DNA of 64,000 nt from Allopusillimonas lactea (GCF_021653995.1 NZ_JAJJOZ010000007.1:1-64000); one strand, 5' to 3'. Positions 10,141 through 19,498 are shown, counted from the stretch's first letter. Numbers and translations are program-made. The notes: generated from the sequence alone by a model not told the origin.

Positions 10141-12015
10141 TTATTCCTCGTTGGGTTTCCAGATCTGGCCGATGGAGACCGTGCGCAGCTTGCGCTGGCG
10201 GCCATACCAGAGGTTGACCAGTGCCCGCACACCTACGATGGACGAGAACATGGAGGTGAGGATGCCGATGCAGTGCACGACCGCAAAGCCGCGGATGGGG
10301 CCGGTACCAAAAGCCAGTAGCGCCAGCCCGACAATCAGCGTGGTGAGGTTGGAGTCGAGAATCGTGCCCCAGGCCCGTTCGAAGCCCAGGTGAATGGCCT
10401 GCTGCGGCGGCAGCCCCAGGCGCAGCTCTTCGCGGATACGTTCGTTGATGAGCACGTTGGAGTCGATGGCCATGCCTAGTGTGAGCGCAATGGCCGCAAT
10501 GCCAGGCAGCGTGAGGGTAGCCTGCAGCATCGACAGCACCGCCAGCAGCAGGAGCACGTTGAAGGCTAGCCCCAGCGTGGAGAACATGCCGAACAAACGG
10601 TAGTACATGATGATGAAGATCGCGATGGCGATAAAGCCATACAGCGTGGAGTAAAAGCCCTTGGCGATGTTGTCGGCGCCCAGGCTGGGGCCGATGGTGC
10701 GCTCTTCGATGATTTCCATGGGCGCGGCCAGCGAGCCGGCGCGCAGGAGTAGCGCGATGTCGGCGGCGTCCTGCGCCGTCATGCTGCCGGATATCTGCAC
10801 CTGCCCGCCCGGGATCTCGCTGCGGATGACCGGCGCGGTGACGACCTGGCCCTTGCCCTGCTCAAACAGAAGGATGGCCATGCGCTTGTTGATATTGTTG
10901 CGCGTGACGTCGCGGAAAATACGCGCGCCCTTGTCGTCGAGCGTGAGGTTGACGGTGGGCTGCTGCGTTTGTTGGTCGCGGCCCGGTTGTGCGTCTTTCA
11001 GGTTTTCGCCGGTGAGGATGACCTGGCGGCGCAGAAGCATGGGGCGACCGTCAGCGTCGGTATAGCGCTCAAGCCCGAAGGGCACGCGGCCGGCGGCCAG
11101 CGCCGCCTGGGCCGACGGCGAATCGTCGACCATGCGGATCTCGAGTGTGGCCGTGCGGCCCAGGATTTCTTTGGCCTTGGCGACGTCTTGTACGCCAGGC
11201 AACTGGACGACGATGCGGTCGGCGCCCTGCTGCTGGATGACAGGCTCGGCGACGCCAAGCTCGTTGATGCGATTGTGCAGCGTGGTGATGTTTTGCTTGA
11301 GTGCGTTGGTTTGCACTTGCGTGACTGCGGTTTCGGTGAGCTTGCCCGTGAGCATGAACTGGCCGCCGGTTTCGCCCGTGGCGGTGAATACCATTTCGGG
11401 CATGGCGCGGGTGAGTTCTGATGCGGCGGCCGAGCGGTCGGCCTCGCTGTTGAAACCGGAAACGATGGACAGGTTCTCGCGCTCGACACTGGCAGGGTTG
11501 ATCTTGACGTTGCGCAGGGTATTGCGCACATCGTTGGCCATGGAGTCGTAGCGGCCGGTGAGGGCGCCCTGCATATCGACCTGCAGCAGGAAGTGCACGC
11601 CGCCGCGAAGATCGAGGCCCAGGTACATCGGGTGCGCACCCAGCGCGGACAGCCAGTTGGGCGAGGCCGGCAACAGGTTAAGCGCCACCGTGTAGGACGG
11701 GTCGGCTGGGTTGGTGTTCAGGGCCTTTTCGATAAGGTCCTTGGCCTTGAGCTGGACGTCTGTGTTTTCGAAGCGTACGCGCACCGTACCGACCGGGCCG
11801 TTCATGTCGAACCGGCTGCCGGTGTAGGCGAGGTTATTGCTGCGCAGGACGTCTTCGACCCGGCTCAAGGTGCCCGCATCGACCTTGACGGTAGACTTGG
11901 CGCCAGCGACCTGAACCGCGGGAGATTCACCAAAGAAATTGGGCAGTGTGTACAGCAGGCCGAGAATAAGGGCCACCAGTACGGTCAGGTATTTCCAGAG
12001 GGGATAGCGGTTCAT
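10141..12015 (-). CDS. secD: protein translocase subunit SecD
   Basis: Partner of SecF in the SecDF-YajC complex. The 624-residue protein has an N-terminal membrane segment (about residues 7-27), a large periplasmic region with the SecD motif LGLDLRGGVHF, and a membrane block from about residue 455 that includes the conserved TLGMAIDSNVLINERIREE. Length agrees with the usual proteobacterial SecD. It lies 58 bases after yajC, giving the common order yajC-secD-secF. Confidence 0.97.
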   Translation of the reverse strand: MNRYPLWKYLTVLVALILGLLYTLPNFFGESPAVQVAGAKSTVKVDAGTLSRVEDVLRSNNLAYTGSRFDMNGPVGTVRVRFENTDVQLKAKDLIEKALNTNPADPSYTVALNLLPASPNWLSALGAHPMYLGLDLRGGVHFLLQVDMQGALTGRYDSMANDVRNTLRNVKINPASVERENLSIVSGFNSEADRSAAASELTRAMPEMVFTATGETGGQFMLTGKLTETAVTQVQTNALKQNITTLHNRINELGVAEPVIQQQGADRIVVQLPGVQDVAKAKEILGRTATLEIRMVDDSPSAQAALAAGRVPFGLERYTDADGRPMLLRRQVILTGENLKDAQPGRDQQTQQPTVNLTLDDKGARIFRDVTRNNINKRMAILLFEQGKGQVVTAPVIRSEIPGGQVQISGSMTAQDAADIALLLRAGSLAAPMEIIEERTIGPSLGADNIAKGFYSTLYGFIAIAIFIIMYYRLFGMFSTLGLAFNVLLLLAVLSMLQATLTLPGIAAIALTLGMAIDSNVLINERIREELRLGLPPQQAIHLGFERAWGTILDSNLTTLIVGLALLAFGTGPIRGFAVVHCIGILTSMFSSIVGVRALVNLWYGRQRKLRTVSIGQIWKPNEE

Positions 12016-12073
12016 GTCGGGGCGGGAGCTGATGCTGAAAAAGGCGCCGCGAGGCGCCTGGCGAGGCCGGGGA

Positions 12074-12421
12074 TCAGAGCGACTTGATCGTGCCCTTGGG
12101 CAGCACGGTGGTGACTGAGGTGCGCTGCACCAGCACTTCGACCGGTTTTTCGGCCAGGGTGGCCACTTCGATGGTGACGTAGCTGTCGGTCAGCTTGGTG
12201 ACCTTGCCCAGCATGCCGCCGCCGGTGATGACCTCATCGCCCTTGCCAAGGCCAGCGACCATGTTGCGGTGCTCTTTCTGGCGTTTCATCTGAGGACGGA
12301 TCATCAGGAAGTAGAGGATCACGAACATCAGGATGATGGGCAGCATGCCCATCAGCGCGTTTTCGCCACCGGCGGGCGCGGCCTGGGCCATGATGAGGGG
12401 AAGGGTGTCGGTGACAGCCAT
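12074..12421 (-). CDS. yajC: preprotein translocase subunit YajC
   Basis: A small inner-membrane protein of 115 residues associated with SecDF. One membrane segment (about residues 24-42, ending YFLMIRPQ) is followed by a basic patch and a KOW-like soluble domain. The ATG at 12421 is preceded by a good AGGAG eight bases upstream. The 144-base gap to tgt contains a -10-like TACAAT on the minus strand, so yajC-secDF may have its own promoter. Confidence 0.95.
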   Translation of the reverse strand: MAVTDTLPLIMAQAAPAGGENALMGMLPIILMFVILYFLMIRPQMKRQKEHRNMVAGLGKGDEVITGGGMLGKVTKLTDSYVTIEVATLAEKPVEVLVQRTSVTTVLPKGTIKSL

Positions 12422-12565
12422 GAATTCTCCTGGAGGATATTTTTGGTTAACTCTGTATTGTAGCGATATATTGCGTCACGGCCAGCGGGGGCCGCCGGGG
12501 CGGCCGGGTTGCCATCTTGCAGCGGTATCTCGCGACATGACTGGCATATGCCTGCCGGGGCGCAC

Positions 12566-13702
12566 CTATTCGATGCCGCGCGCGCGGTCGCGATGGAACT
12601 GTTCGCGCCATTGCTCGAAGCGCCCCGCCTCGATGGCCGTGCGCATTTCCGCCATCAGGTTCAGATAGTAATGCAGGTTGTGCAGTGTGTTCAGCCGCGC
12701 GCCGGTGATTTCGTTGGCGCGCTGCAGGTGGTGAAGGTAGGCCCGGCTGAAATGCGCACAGGTGTGGCAGGTACAACTCGGATCCAGCGGCCGGGTGTCG
12801 TCGCGGTAGCGGGCGTTGCGGATCTTGATATCGCCATAGCGAGTGAATAGCCAGCCGTTGCGGGCATTGCGTGTGGGCATCACGCAATCGAACATGTCGA
12901 CCCCGTTGGCTACGCCCTCGACCAGATCTTCGGGCGTGCCCACGCCCATCAGGTAGCGGGGCGCATGCTCGGGAAGCCGGGGCGCCACATGGCGCAGCAC
13001 CCGGATCATGTCGTCTTTGGGTTCGCCCACCGACAAGCCGCCGATGGCATAGCCCTCGAAGCCGATGTCCAGCAGCCCGGCCAGGGATTCGTCGCGCAGG
13101 TGCTCAAACATGCCGCCCTGCACGATGCCGAACAGCGCATTGGGGTTCTCGAGTTGTTTGAAGGCCTCGCGCGAGCGTTTAGCCCAGCGCAGCGACATGC
13201 GCATGGACCGCGCCGCTTCTTCGGCGGTGGCAGGGCGGCCGTCGATGGCGTACGGCGTGCACTCATCGAACACCATGGCGATGTCGGAATTGAGCGAGCG
13301 CTGGATGCGCATGGACTCCTCAGGGGTGAGGAATTGACGTGAACCGTCGATAGGCGAGGCGAACTTGACGCCTTCTTCGGTGATTTTGCGCAAACCATTC
13401 AGGCTGAATACCTGGAAGCCGCCCGAGTCGGTGAGGATGGGCCGGCCCCATTGCATGAAGCCGTGCAGGCCCCCATGCTTGTCCAGCACCTCGGTGCCCG
13501 GGCGCAGCCATAGGTGAAAGGTATTGCCCAGGACGATCTGGGCGCCGATTTCGGTGAGCTCGTGCGGCAGCATGGCCTTGACGCTGCCGTAGGTGCCCAC
13601 GGGCATGAAGATGGGTGTTTCGACCACGCCGTGGTTGAGCGTGACGCGGCCGCGGCGCGCGCGGCCGTCAGTGGCCAGGAGCTGAAACTGTAAACCGGTC
13701 AT
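12566..13702 (-). CDS. tgt: tRNA-guanine transglycosylase
   Basis: Tgt swaps guanine 34 of GUN-anticodon tRNAs for the queuosine precursor preQ1. The 378-residue protein shows the catalytic region LTDSGGFQVFSL (Asp92), GGLSVGEPKDDM, the nucleophile region DMFDCVMPTRNARNG and the zinc site CTCHTCAHFSRAYLHHL. The tRNA-Asp genes of this window, with anticodon GTC, would be substrates. Its start overlaps the queA stop by four bases, so the two queuosine enzymes are translationally coupled. Confidence 0.98.
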   Translation of the reverse strand: MTGLQFQLLATDGRARRGRVTLNHGVVETPIFMPVGTYGSVKAMLPHELTEIGAQIVLGNTFHLWLRPGTEVLDKHGGLHGFMQWGRPILTDSGGFQVFSLNGLRKITEEGVKFASPIDGSRQFLTPEESMRIQRSLNSDIAMVFDECTPYAIDGRPATAEEAARSMRMSLRWAKRSREAFKQLENPNALFGIVQGGMFEHLRDESLAGLLDIGFEGYAIGGLSVGEPKDDMIRVLRHVAPRLPEHAPRYLMGVGTPEDLVEGVANGVDMFDCVMPTRNARNGWLFTRYGDIKIRNARYRDDTRPLDPSCTCHTCAHFSRAYLHHLQRANEITGARLNTLHNLHYYLNLMAEMRTAIEAGRFEQWREQFHRDRARGIE

Positions 13703-14748
13703 GGGTGGGAAGCGGGTTGGGCGGGTTCAATGAACATGGCGTCGCCGTAGCTGAAGAAGCGATACCGCGATTGGACGGCGTGCGCATAGGCGCGCCGAAT
13801 GGGCTCCATGCCCGCCAGCGCCGATACCAGCATCAACAGCGTGGACTGCGGCAGGTGGAAATTGGTGATCAGGGCGTCGACCCAGGCAAAATGGTAGCCG
13901 GGCGTGATGAACAGGCGTGTATCGCCTTCGATGGTACCCGTCTGGTTAGGCTGGGTGGCGGCGGATTCGAGCGCGCGCACACTGGTGGTGCCCACGGCGA
14001 TGACACGGCCGCCAGCGGCGCGCGCTGCGTGCACCTTTGCGACGGTGTCAGGGGGCACAGAATAGCGTTCGGCGTGCATGACGTGTTCGGACAGGTTCTC
14101 GACCCGAACAGGCTGGAAGGTGCCCGCGCCCACGTGCAGGGTGACGAAAGCTTGGGCGATACCCTGCTCGCCCAGGGTGCGCAGCATATTGTCGTCGAAG
14201 TGCAGCCCGGCGGTGGGCGCGGCCACGGCGCCCGGTTCGCGGGCATAGACCGTCTGGTAGCGGGCGTCGTCGTCGGCCCCGGCTGTGTGCGTGATATAGG
14301 GTGGCAGCGGCGTGGCGCCATGTGCGTCGAGCAGATCGAGCACCCGGCCCGGAAAGACAATGTCGAACAGATCGCCTTCGCGCGCGGCGACGGTGGCAGT
14401 GAAAGCGTCAGCCAAGTGCAGCTGCGCACCCGGTTTGGGAGACTTGCTGGCACGTACATGCGCCAGGGCCCGGTCGGGGCCGGTAATGCGCTCGACCAGC
14501 ACCTCGACCTTGCCGCCGCTTTCTTTGTGCCCCGTGAGCCGCGCCTTGATGACGCGGGTGTCATTGAAGACCAGTAAATCATTGGGGCGCAACAGGCTGG
14601 GCAGGTCTTTGAACAGACGGTCGTGGAGTTCGCCACTGGCATCCAGATGCAGCAGCCGGCTGTCGACGCGGCGGGCGGCGGGGGATTGCGCGATGAGTTC
14701 GGGCGGCAGGTGGTAGTCGAATTGGGAAAGCGAGAGTGTCGGGTTCAC
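13699..14748 (-). CDS. queA: S-adenosylmethionine:tRNA ribosyltransferase-isomerase
   Basis: QueA uses the ribosyl part of SAM to turn preQ1 in tRNA into epoxyqueuosine. The 349-residue protein begins MNPTLSLSQFDYHLPPELIAQ, with the family motifs LIAQSPAARRVDSRLL, NDTRVIKARL, TAGLHFD and TNFHLPQSTLLMLVSA. It is the first gene of queA-tgt and is divergent from dacB. Confidence 0.97.
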   Translation of the reverse strand: MNPTLSLSQFDYHLPPELIAQSPAARRVDSRLLHLDASGELHDRLFKDLPSLLRPNDLLVFNDTRVIKARLTGHKESGGKVEVLVERITGPDRALAHVRASKSPKPGAQLHLADAFTATVAAREGDLFDIVFPGRVLDLLDAHGATPLPPYITHTAGADDDARYQTVYAREPGAVAAPTAGLHFDDNMLRTLGEQGIAQAFVTLHVGAGTFQPVRVENLSEHVMHAERYSVPPDTVAKVHAARAAGGRVIAVGTTSVRALESAATQPNQTGTIEGDTRLFITPGYHFAWVDALITNFHLPQSTLLMLVSALAGMEPIRRAYAHAVQSRYRFFSYGDAMFIEPAQPASHP

Positions 14749-15116
14749 TGAAAGTCTTCTCGGGCCGGCGCCGTGGTGGCGCGGCAGGGTGCGGAGTGGT
14801 GCGCGGTACAGGCATCAGCCAGGCGCGGCAGCGCCGGCTATCATGGCCAGGCGGTATTTTAAGCGTTTGCGGCGAAAAATTCCCCACGGCGGGTGCCGCG
14901 CACTGGCCAGGATTGTTTATGCTGATGTTTTTTGCGGGTGGGAGACGGGACATGTTTGCATGGTTGGGGCGGTTGGCCAAGGGTCTTAGCGCGGGGTTCG
15001 TCCTTCAGGGCCATGCCGGGCGCGGCCATTGCTTCGCCGGCGATGCTGGCGCGCGAGCTCGATGGCGGCATGTCCAGGCCGAAAGGCCGGGTGTCGTCCC
15101 GCCCGGCGGCAGCCGG

Positions 15117-16529
15117 TTGCGCACGGGCTTGGCGATGGCGCTACTTGCCTGTACAGTGCCCGCCTCTGCGCTTTCCCAGGCGCTGCCGCCCGAACTGGCC
15201 AAACTCTGGGGCGCAACTGGTATGCCCGATAGCGTTCTGTCTGTGCAGGTGCAGGAAATCGGCGGCCCCGCGCTGGTTTCCGTCAATAGCGACACGCCGC
15301 GCAACCCAGCCTCTGTCATGAAAATGGTGACAACCTGGGCGGGGCTGGCCGGCCTGGGGCCCGACTACACTTGGCGCACGACAGCGTTGGCCGAAGGCAA
15401 GGGGCGTATCGATGAGCAGGGCACGCTGGCCGGGCCGCTGTACCTGAAGGCAGGCGGCGACCCCTACTTTACCGTGCAGGATCTTTGGGCTTTGCTGCGC
15501 GAGCTGCGCCTGCGCGGCATCAAGAATCTGACTGAGGTGGTGGTCGACCGCTCGGTGTTCGGCGCGGTGGACATTGACCCAGGCGCCTTCGACGGGGCGC
15601 CGGAACGGCCCTACAACGCGAGCCCCGACGCCATGATGGTAGGGTTGGGCGCGATACGCCTGCTGTTTCAACCCGACATGGCCGCCCACAAATGGATCGG
15701 CGTGATCGACCCGCCGGTACGCGGTGTGCGTCTGGAAGGCGAGGTGAAATGGAGCGGCGCGACATGCCCCGGATCGCCTTCGATTTCCACCCAGGTGCTG
15801 CCGGTGCAGAACGAGTTCGTCGTGCGCATAGGCGGGACGGCGGCCGGATCGTGCGGCGAGTTCAGCATCTACCGGCTGGCCCTGCCGCAGGGCGAATACT
15901 TTGCGCAGTTGTTCACCATGCTGTGGCGCGAGCTGGGCGGCACCCTGGCGCGCGGTGTGCGCAGCGGCCGTGTACCCCGCAACGCCACGACGCTCGCTTG
16001 GCACGATTCCCAGACCCTGGCCGATACCATCCGCTATATCAACAAGCACAGTAACAATGTCATGGCGCGTACGCTGCTCCTGACGCTGGGGGCCGAGAAG
16101 TCCGGGCCCGGCGCGACGCCCGCCTCGGGTGCGACAGCCGCGCTTGGGATACTCGCGCGGCAGGGTGTAGATACGCGTGGTTGGGTGCTGGACAATGGTG
16201 CCGGGCTGTCGCGCAACGGCCGGGTGACGGCGGCGGGTATGGCTGGCATGCTGGACGCTGCCTGGCGTTCGCCCCTGATGCCTGAGTTCATGTCGTCGCT
16301 GGCGATTGCCGGGGTGGATGGCACCGTGCGGCGCCGCATGCGCGATGACGAGGTCAAGGGCATGGCGCACCTGAAGACTGGCAGCCTGCGCGACACCCGC
16401 GCGCTCGCGGGTTATGTGCTGGGGGCAAGCGGCAAGCGATACATACTGGTCAGCCTGGTCAACGATGATCGCGCGGCCGCCGTGCGGGCGTTCAACGATG
16501 GCTTGGTCGCCTGGCTGGCGGCACGCTGA
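15117..16529 (+). CDS. dacB: D-alanyl-D-alanine carboxypeptidase/endopeptidase (PBP4)
   Basis: A periplasmic peptidase S13 enzyme that trims or cleaves peptidoglycan cross-links. The three active-site motifs are present: SVMK (Ser66), SNN (about 312) and KTG (about 420) in this numbering. The start is uncertain. The TTG at 15117 gives a plausible signal peptide (MRTGLAMALLACTVPASALS) and a 470-residue protein, close to E. coli PBP4. The ATG at 15135 would lack a basic n-region. In-frame starts further upstream, for example the ATG at 14952, would add an unusual arginine-rich leader. Confidence 0.9.
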   Translation: MRTGLAMALLACTVPASALSQALPPELAKLWGATGMPDSVLSVQVQEIGGPALVSVNSDTPRNPASVMKMVTTWAGLAGLGPDYTWRTTALAEGKGRIDEQGTLAGPLYLKAGGDPYFTVQDLWALLRELRLRGIKNLTEVVVDRSVFGAVDIDPGAFDGAPERPYNASPDAMMVGLGAIRLLFQPDMAAHKWIGVIDPPVRGVRLEGEVKWSGATCPGSPSISTQVLPVQNEFVVRIGGTAAGSCGEFSIYRLALPQGEYFAQLFTMLWRELGGTLARGVRSGRVPRNATTLAWHDSQTLADTIRYINKHSNNVMARTLLLTLGAEKSGPGATPASGATAALGILARQGVDTRGWVLDNGAGLSRNGRVTAAGMAGMLDAAWRSPLMPEFMSSLAIAGVDGTVRRRMRDDEVKGMAHLKTGSLRDTRALAGYVLGASGKRYILVSLVNDDRAAAVRAFNDGLVAWLAAR

Positions 16530-16620
16530 ATCGCCATGCGTGTCGCGTCATTGCTTCTACAATAATGGCATTGTCGATTACCGGCTTACCGAACGTCCGG
16601 GCCCTCCCCAAGGAAGCATC

Positions 16621-17262
16621 ATGCCTATCCACGAAATCCGCCATCCCTTGATTCGCCACAAGCTGGGCCTGATGCGCCGGGCGGATCTCAGCACCAAGAA
16701 TTTCCGCGAAATGTCGCAGGAAATCGCCGCGCTGCTTACGTACGAGGCCATGAAAGACATGCCACTCGAAACCGTGCGTATCGACGGTTGGGCTGGCCCG
16801 CTGGATGTGGAAAAGCTCGCGGGCAAGAAGGTAACAGTGGTGCCCATCCTGCGTGCGGGGATCGGCATGCTCGATGGGGTGCTCAGCCTCATCCCGGGGG
16901 CCAGGGTTAGCGCCGTGGGCATTGCCCGCAATGAAAAAACCTTGCAGGCTCATACCTACCTGGAGCGGCTGGCGGGCCAGATGGACCAGCGTGCCGCGCT
17001 GATCGTGGACCCGATGCTGGCCACTGGTGGCTCGATGGTAGCCACCATCGATCTGCTCAAGCGCGCCGGTTCACGGCATATCCAGGCGCTGGTGCTGGTG
17101 GCCGCGCCCGAGGGCATCAGGGCGGTGCAGGAGCGGCATCCCGATGTCGACATCTACACCGCCTCGATCGACAGCCATCTCAATGAAGACGGTTACATTA
17201 TTCCCGGCTTGGGTGATGCGGGCGACCGCATTTTCGGTACACGCCAGAAAGAACCCTGCTGA
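16621..17262 (+). CDS. upp: uracil phosphoribosyltransferase
   Basis: Upp salvages uracil by joining it to PRPP to make UMP in the cytoplasm. The 213-residue protein shows VVPILRAGIGMLDG, the PRPP-binding DPMLATGGSM and the C-terminal uracil-binding ending PGLGDAGDRIFGT. The ATG at 16621 follows AAGGAAG at a good distance. An in-frame extension to 16414 overlaps dacB and is rejected. Confidence 0.98.
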   Translation: MPIHEIRHPLIRHKLGLMRRADLSTKNFREMSQEIAALLTYEAMKDMPLETVRIDGWAGPLDVEKLAGKKVTVVPILRAGIGMLDGVLSLIPGARVSAVGIARNEKTLQAHTYLERLAGQMDQRAALIVDPMLATGGSMVATIDLLKRAGSRHIQALVLVAAPEGIRAVQERHPDVDIYTASIDSHLNEDGYIIPGLGDAGDRIFGTRQKEPC

Positions 17263-17281
17263 TGCGGCCAGTTAATATTTG

Positions 17282-17331
17282 CTAACCGATTCGACCAACT
17301 GGCGGCAGGCAGGCCTGCTTGGATCGGTTAG
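17282..17331. repeat. long stem-loop after upp
   Basis: A 9-base perfect inverted repeat, CTAACCGAT at 17282-17290 and ATCGGTTAG at 17323-17331, encloses further pairing (CCAA with TTGG, GCAGG with CCTGC). There is no T-run, so it is not a classic terminator. It stands just before the secreted-protein gene at 17364 and could be an operator or an mRNA structure. Confidence 0.55.
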
Positions 17332-17363
17332 TATCTGGGCTGAAGCAATTTCATTGGACGGCT

Positions 17364-18086
17364 ATGCGTATTATCTGGATTCATCGCATTGTCGCGTGTG
17401 CATTGGGGTTGGCCGCCCTGCCTGCCTTTGCGGGGATGTGCCAGACACCATTCATGCATGACGGCGGCAAGGTCAAGCTCAGTGGTTCGGGCCTGCTCGC
17501 GCTGGGGGCCGATCTTTCATTTTCCAATGTACGCAAGCAAGGTGGCGATGTCTGTGAGGCCCGGGTGCAAGGTACGGCCACTTACGGCTTGGCGGGATTG
17601 CCGGCGGGGCAGGCCGGGCTCGACTACCTGATGCGCATCAATCGCGGCGAAGCCCGCTTCGAGCGCGACGACGGCAGCGGCCGAAGGGTGCCGGTGCAAG
17701 GCAAGTTCGACCTGCGCGTGCTGGGGCTGTTTTCATATGGCACGCCTATTACGCAGGCGGGCCAGCGCTTTCCGGCCCAACGTTTCGAGATCAATGTCGA
17801 CAAAAAGGCGGCTCAGGCCCAGCCCGTTGTCATCCAGACTGGTGAACGTACGGTGGGGCAGCGGCAGGATATCAATACAGCCGCAGGAAGCCTTTCGTGC
17901 TGGCCGGTGCGCTACACCCGCATCAGTGAGCCAACCCAGGCGTCATTCAATGGGCTGATGCTGCCGGTGCCGGGGATGACGGCCAGTGTCACGGACTGGT
18001 ATTGTCCCGATGTCAGCATGGTTATGCGCCAGGACAGCGTCCAGAATGGCGTGACATCCACGGTAGAGGTCACTGAGCTGCGCTAG
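17364..18086 (+). CDS. unknown secreted protein
   Basis: I do not recognise this family. The 240-residue protein begins with a clear signal peptide (MRIIWIHRIVACALGLAALPAFA, cut near residue 23). The mature part contains four cysteines (in GMCQT, GDVCEA, LSCWPV and WYCPD), enough for two disulfides, and is rich in short beta-type patterns, so a periplasmic or outer-membrane-associated beta protein is plausible. The ATG at 17364 is chosen because it gives the signal peptide. The ribosome binding site is weak. Its neighbours, upp before and the DUF883 trio after, give no functional clue. Confidence 0.75.
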   Translation: MRIIWIHRIVACALGLAALPAFAGMCQTPFMHDGGKVKLSGSGLLALGADLSFSNVRKQGGDVCEARVQGTATYGLAGLPAGQAGLDYLMRINRGEARFERDDGSGRRVPVQGKFDLRVLGLFSYGTPITQAGQRFPAQRFEINVDKKAAQAQPVVIQTGERTVGQRQDINTAAGSLSCWPVRYTRISEPTQASFNGLMLPVPGMTASVTDWYCPDVSMVMRQDSVQNGVTSTVEVTELR

Positions 18087-18147
18087 GCATGCAGGGTGCT
18101 GAAGTTTCGTTGTACTGTTTCTAAAACGTCTGATTGGGAGTGAAATT

Positions 18148-18465
18148 ATGGCAACACGACAAAGCCTGCGCGAGAGCGAAGAGGATTTCATCGAAAGCCT
18201 CAAGGTCAGCCTGGACGAGGCGGAGAAGCTGATGCGCGAAGCCGCCGAGGCTACCGGCGACAAGGCCACCGAACTGCGTGAAAATGCACTGCGGTCGCTG
18301 CGGCGCACCCGAGAAGCCCTGTACGACACCCAGGATGACTTGATGGCGCGCGGCCGCCAGGCCTGCCGCGCAACCGACGATTACGTCCATGACAATCCCT
18401 GGCAGGCCATCGGTTTTGCCGGCTTGGCGGGTGTGCTGCTTGGTGCGTTGATCTGCCGCCGCTAG
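18148..18465 (+). CDS. DUF883-family membrane-anchored protein (YqjD/ElaB-like)
   Basis: A small protein of 105 residues. The first 80 residues are charged and predicted helical, with heptad-like repeats (SEEDFIESLKVSLDEAEKL). The C-terminus is one membrane anchor (PWQAIGFAGLAGVLLGALICRR). This is the layout of E. coli YqjD and ElaB, which sit at the inner membrane and have been reported to bind ribosomes in stationary phase. The two genes that follow complete a yqjD-yqjE-yqjK-like set. Confidence 0.9.
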   Translation: MATRQSLRESEEDFIESLKVSLDEAEKLMREAAEATGDKATELRENALRSLRRTREALYDTQDDLMARGRQACRATDDYVHDNPWQAIGFAGLAGVLLGALICRR

Positions 18466-18528
18466 CCGCCGCTACCGCCGCCGCCAGCGTGGTTGCGCTG
18501 GCGGTGCGTCCAACCGGAAAGGGCCATC

Positions 18529-18948
18529 ATGTCTCTTAGACAATCGGCCGGCGACTTGGCCGGCATGCTGCTGTCCATTTTGCGTACGCGCCTTGAACTG
18601 TTTTCGCTCGAGGCGTCCGAGCAGAAGGCGAGCGTGATCAGTCTGCTGGGGATGGCATTCGGCGCCTTGTTGTTTCTTACATTGGCGGTGCTGGTGTTTT
18701 CGATCGCCGTGGCGCTTTATTTCTGGCCGACCGAGCAGCGTTATCTTGCACTGGGGCTGTTGGCACTGATCTACGCGCTGATCGGCGCGGGCCTGTTCCT
18801 GGCCCTGCGGCGCAAGCTGGTGTACGGGCCAATGCCGTTTGCCGCTACGCTTGAGGAGCTTCAGCAGGATGTAGCGCTGGTAGAGCGGCTGCGCGGATCA
18901 TCGACCCGTGCACATGACGGCCCTGCGCGGGACGAGGAGGCACGATGA
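18529..18948 (+). CDS. YqjE-like membrane protein (phage-holin-like family)
   Basis: A 139-residue inner-membrane protein with a short amphipathic N-terminus (MSLRQSAGDLAGMLLSILRT) and two long hydrophobic segments at about residues 42-68 and 75-95. It belongs to the family often labelled phage holin superfamily 6, of which E. coli YqjE is a member. The name does not mean prophage, and no phage genes are nearby. GGAAAGGG precedes the ATG. It overlaps the next gene by four bases. Confidence 0.88.
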   Translation: MSLRQSAGDLAGMLLSILRTRLELFSLEASEQKASVISLLGMAFGALLFLTLAVLVFSIAVALYFWPTEQRYLALGLLALIYALIGAGLFLALRRKLVYGPMPFAATLEELQQDVALVERLRGSSTRAHDGPARDEEAR

Positions 18949-19355
18949 CCGCCGAACGACACTCAACGCGAAACACGGCAAGCGAACGCGCCGTGCGGAT
19001 AGAGTTGGCGCGGATGCGTGCGGCGCTTGAGCGCGAGGCGGTGGCGCGCGATGCATGCAAGCTGGCCGGGGCGCTGCGGCCAAGCGCCATCCTGCACAGC
19101 ATGGTGCCGCGGGCAGGCTCGCGTTCGGTGGTCGACTGGCTGCTGCGCGCGGTTGCGCTCACGCGTCGCTACCCCCTGCTCACGTCGGCCGCGTCAGCCC
19201 TTCTGTCAGGCGTGGGCCGTGGCAGGGGCCGTCAGCGCTGGCTCTGGCGGGTGGGCGCGGGCCTGCTGATCGCCTGGCAGGTGGCGCGCAAGCACGGCGA
19301 ACACAATGCGCCGGGTCGCCACGATATTGACCTGCCCAAAGGGCGGGAGCGCTAG
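18945..19355 (+). CDS. YqjK-like hypothetical protein
   Basis: A basic 136-residue protein whose ATG overlaps the previous stop (ATGA), so it is probably made together with the YqjE-like protein. The first half is charged and helical (RIELARMRAALEREAVARDA). The second half carries weak hydrophobic stretches (LLTSAASALLSGV, WRVGAGLLIAWQVA). Position and layout resemble YqjK, the third member of the E. coli yqjDEK group, but sequence similarity cannot be confirmed by eye. Confidence 0.75.
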   Translation: MTAERHSTRNTASERAVRIELARMRAALEREAVARDACKLAGALRPSAILHSMVPRAGSRSVVDWLLRAVALTRRYPLLTSAASALLSGVGRGRGRQRWLWRVGAGLLIAWQVARKHGEHNAPGRHDIDLPKGRER

Positions 19356-19498
19356 ACGGCGGCTCGCACAGCCAGGCATGCACCTGCCGGTCTACGTCGA
19401 TAACGAAGCGTCGCACCACATGCATCGCCCTTGATGCGTCGCTCCGAGGCATGGCCAACCCCGGTGGTGCCGCGCCTTGCATTGCGCATATCGGCGCG

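Noticed and set aside
18529..18948. Possible prophage remnant because of the phage-holin-like label
   Set aside because: The protein belongs to the YqjE family in a yqjDEK-like set. No integrase, capsid, lysin or attachment site is nearby.
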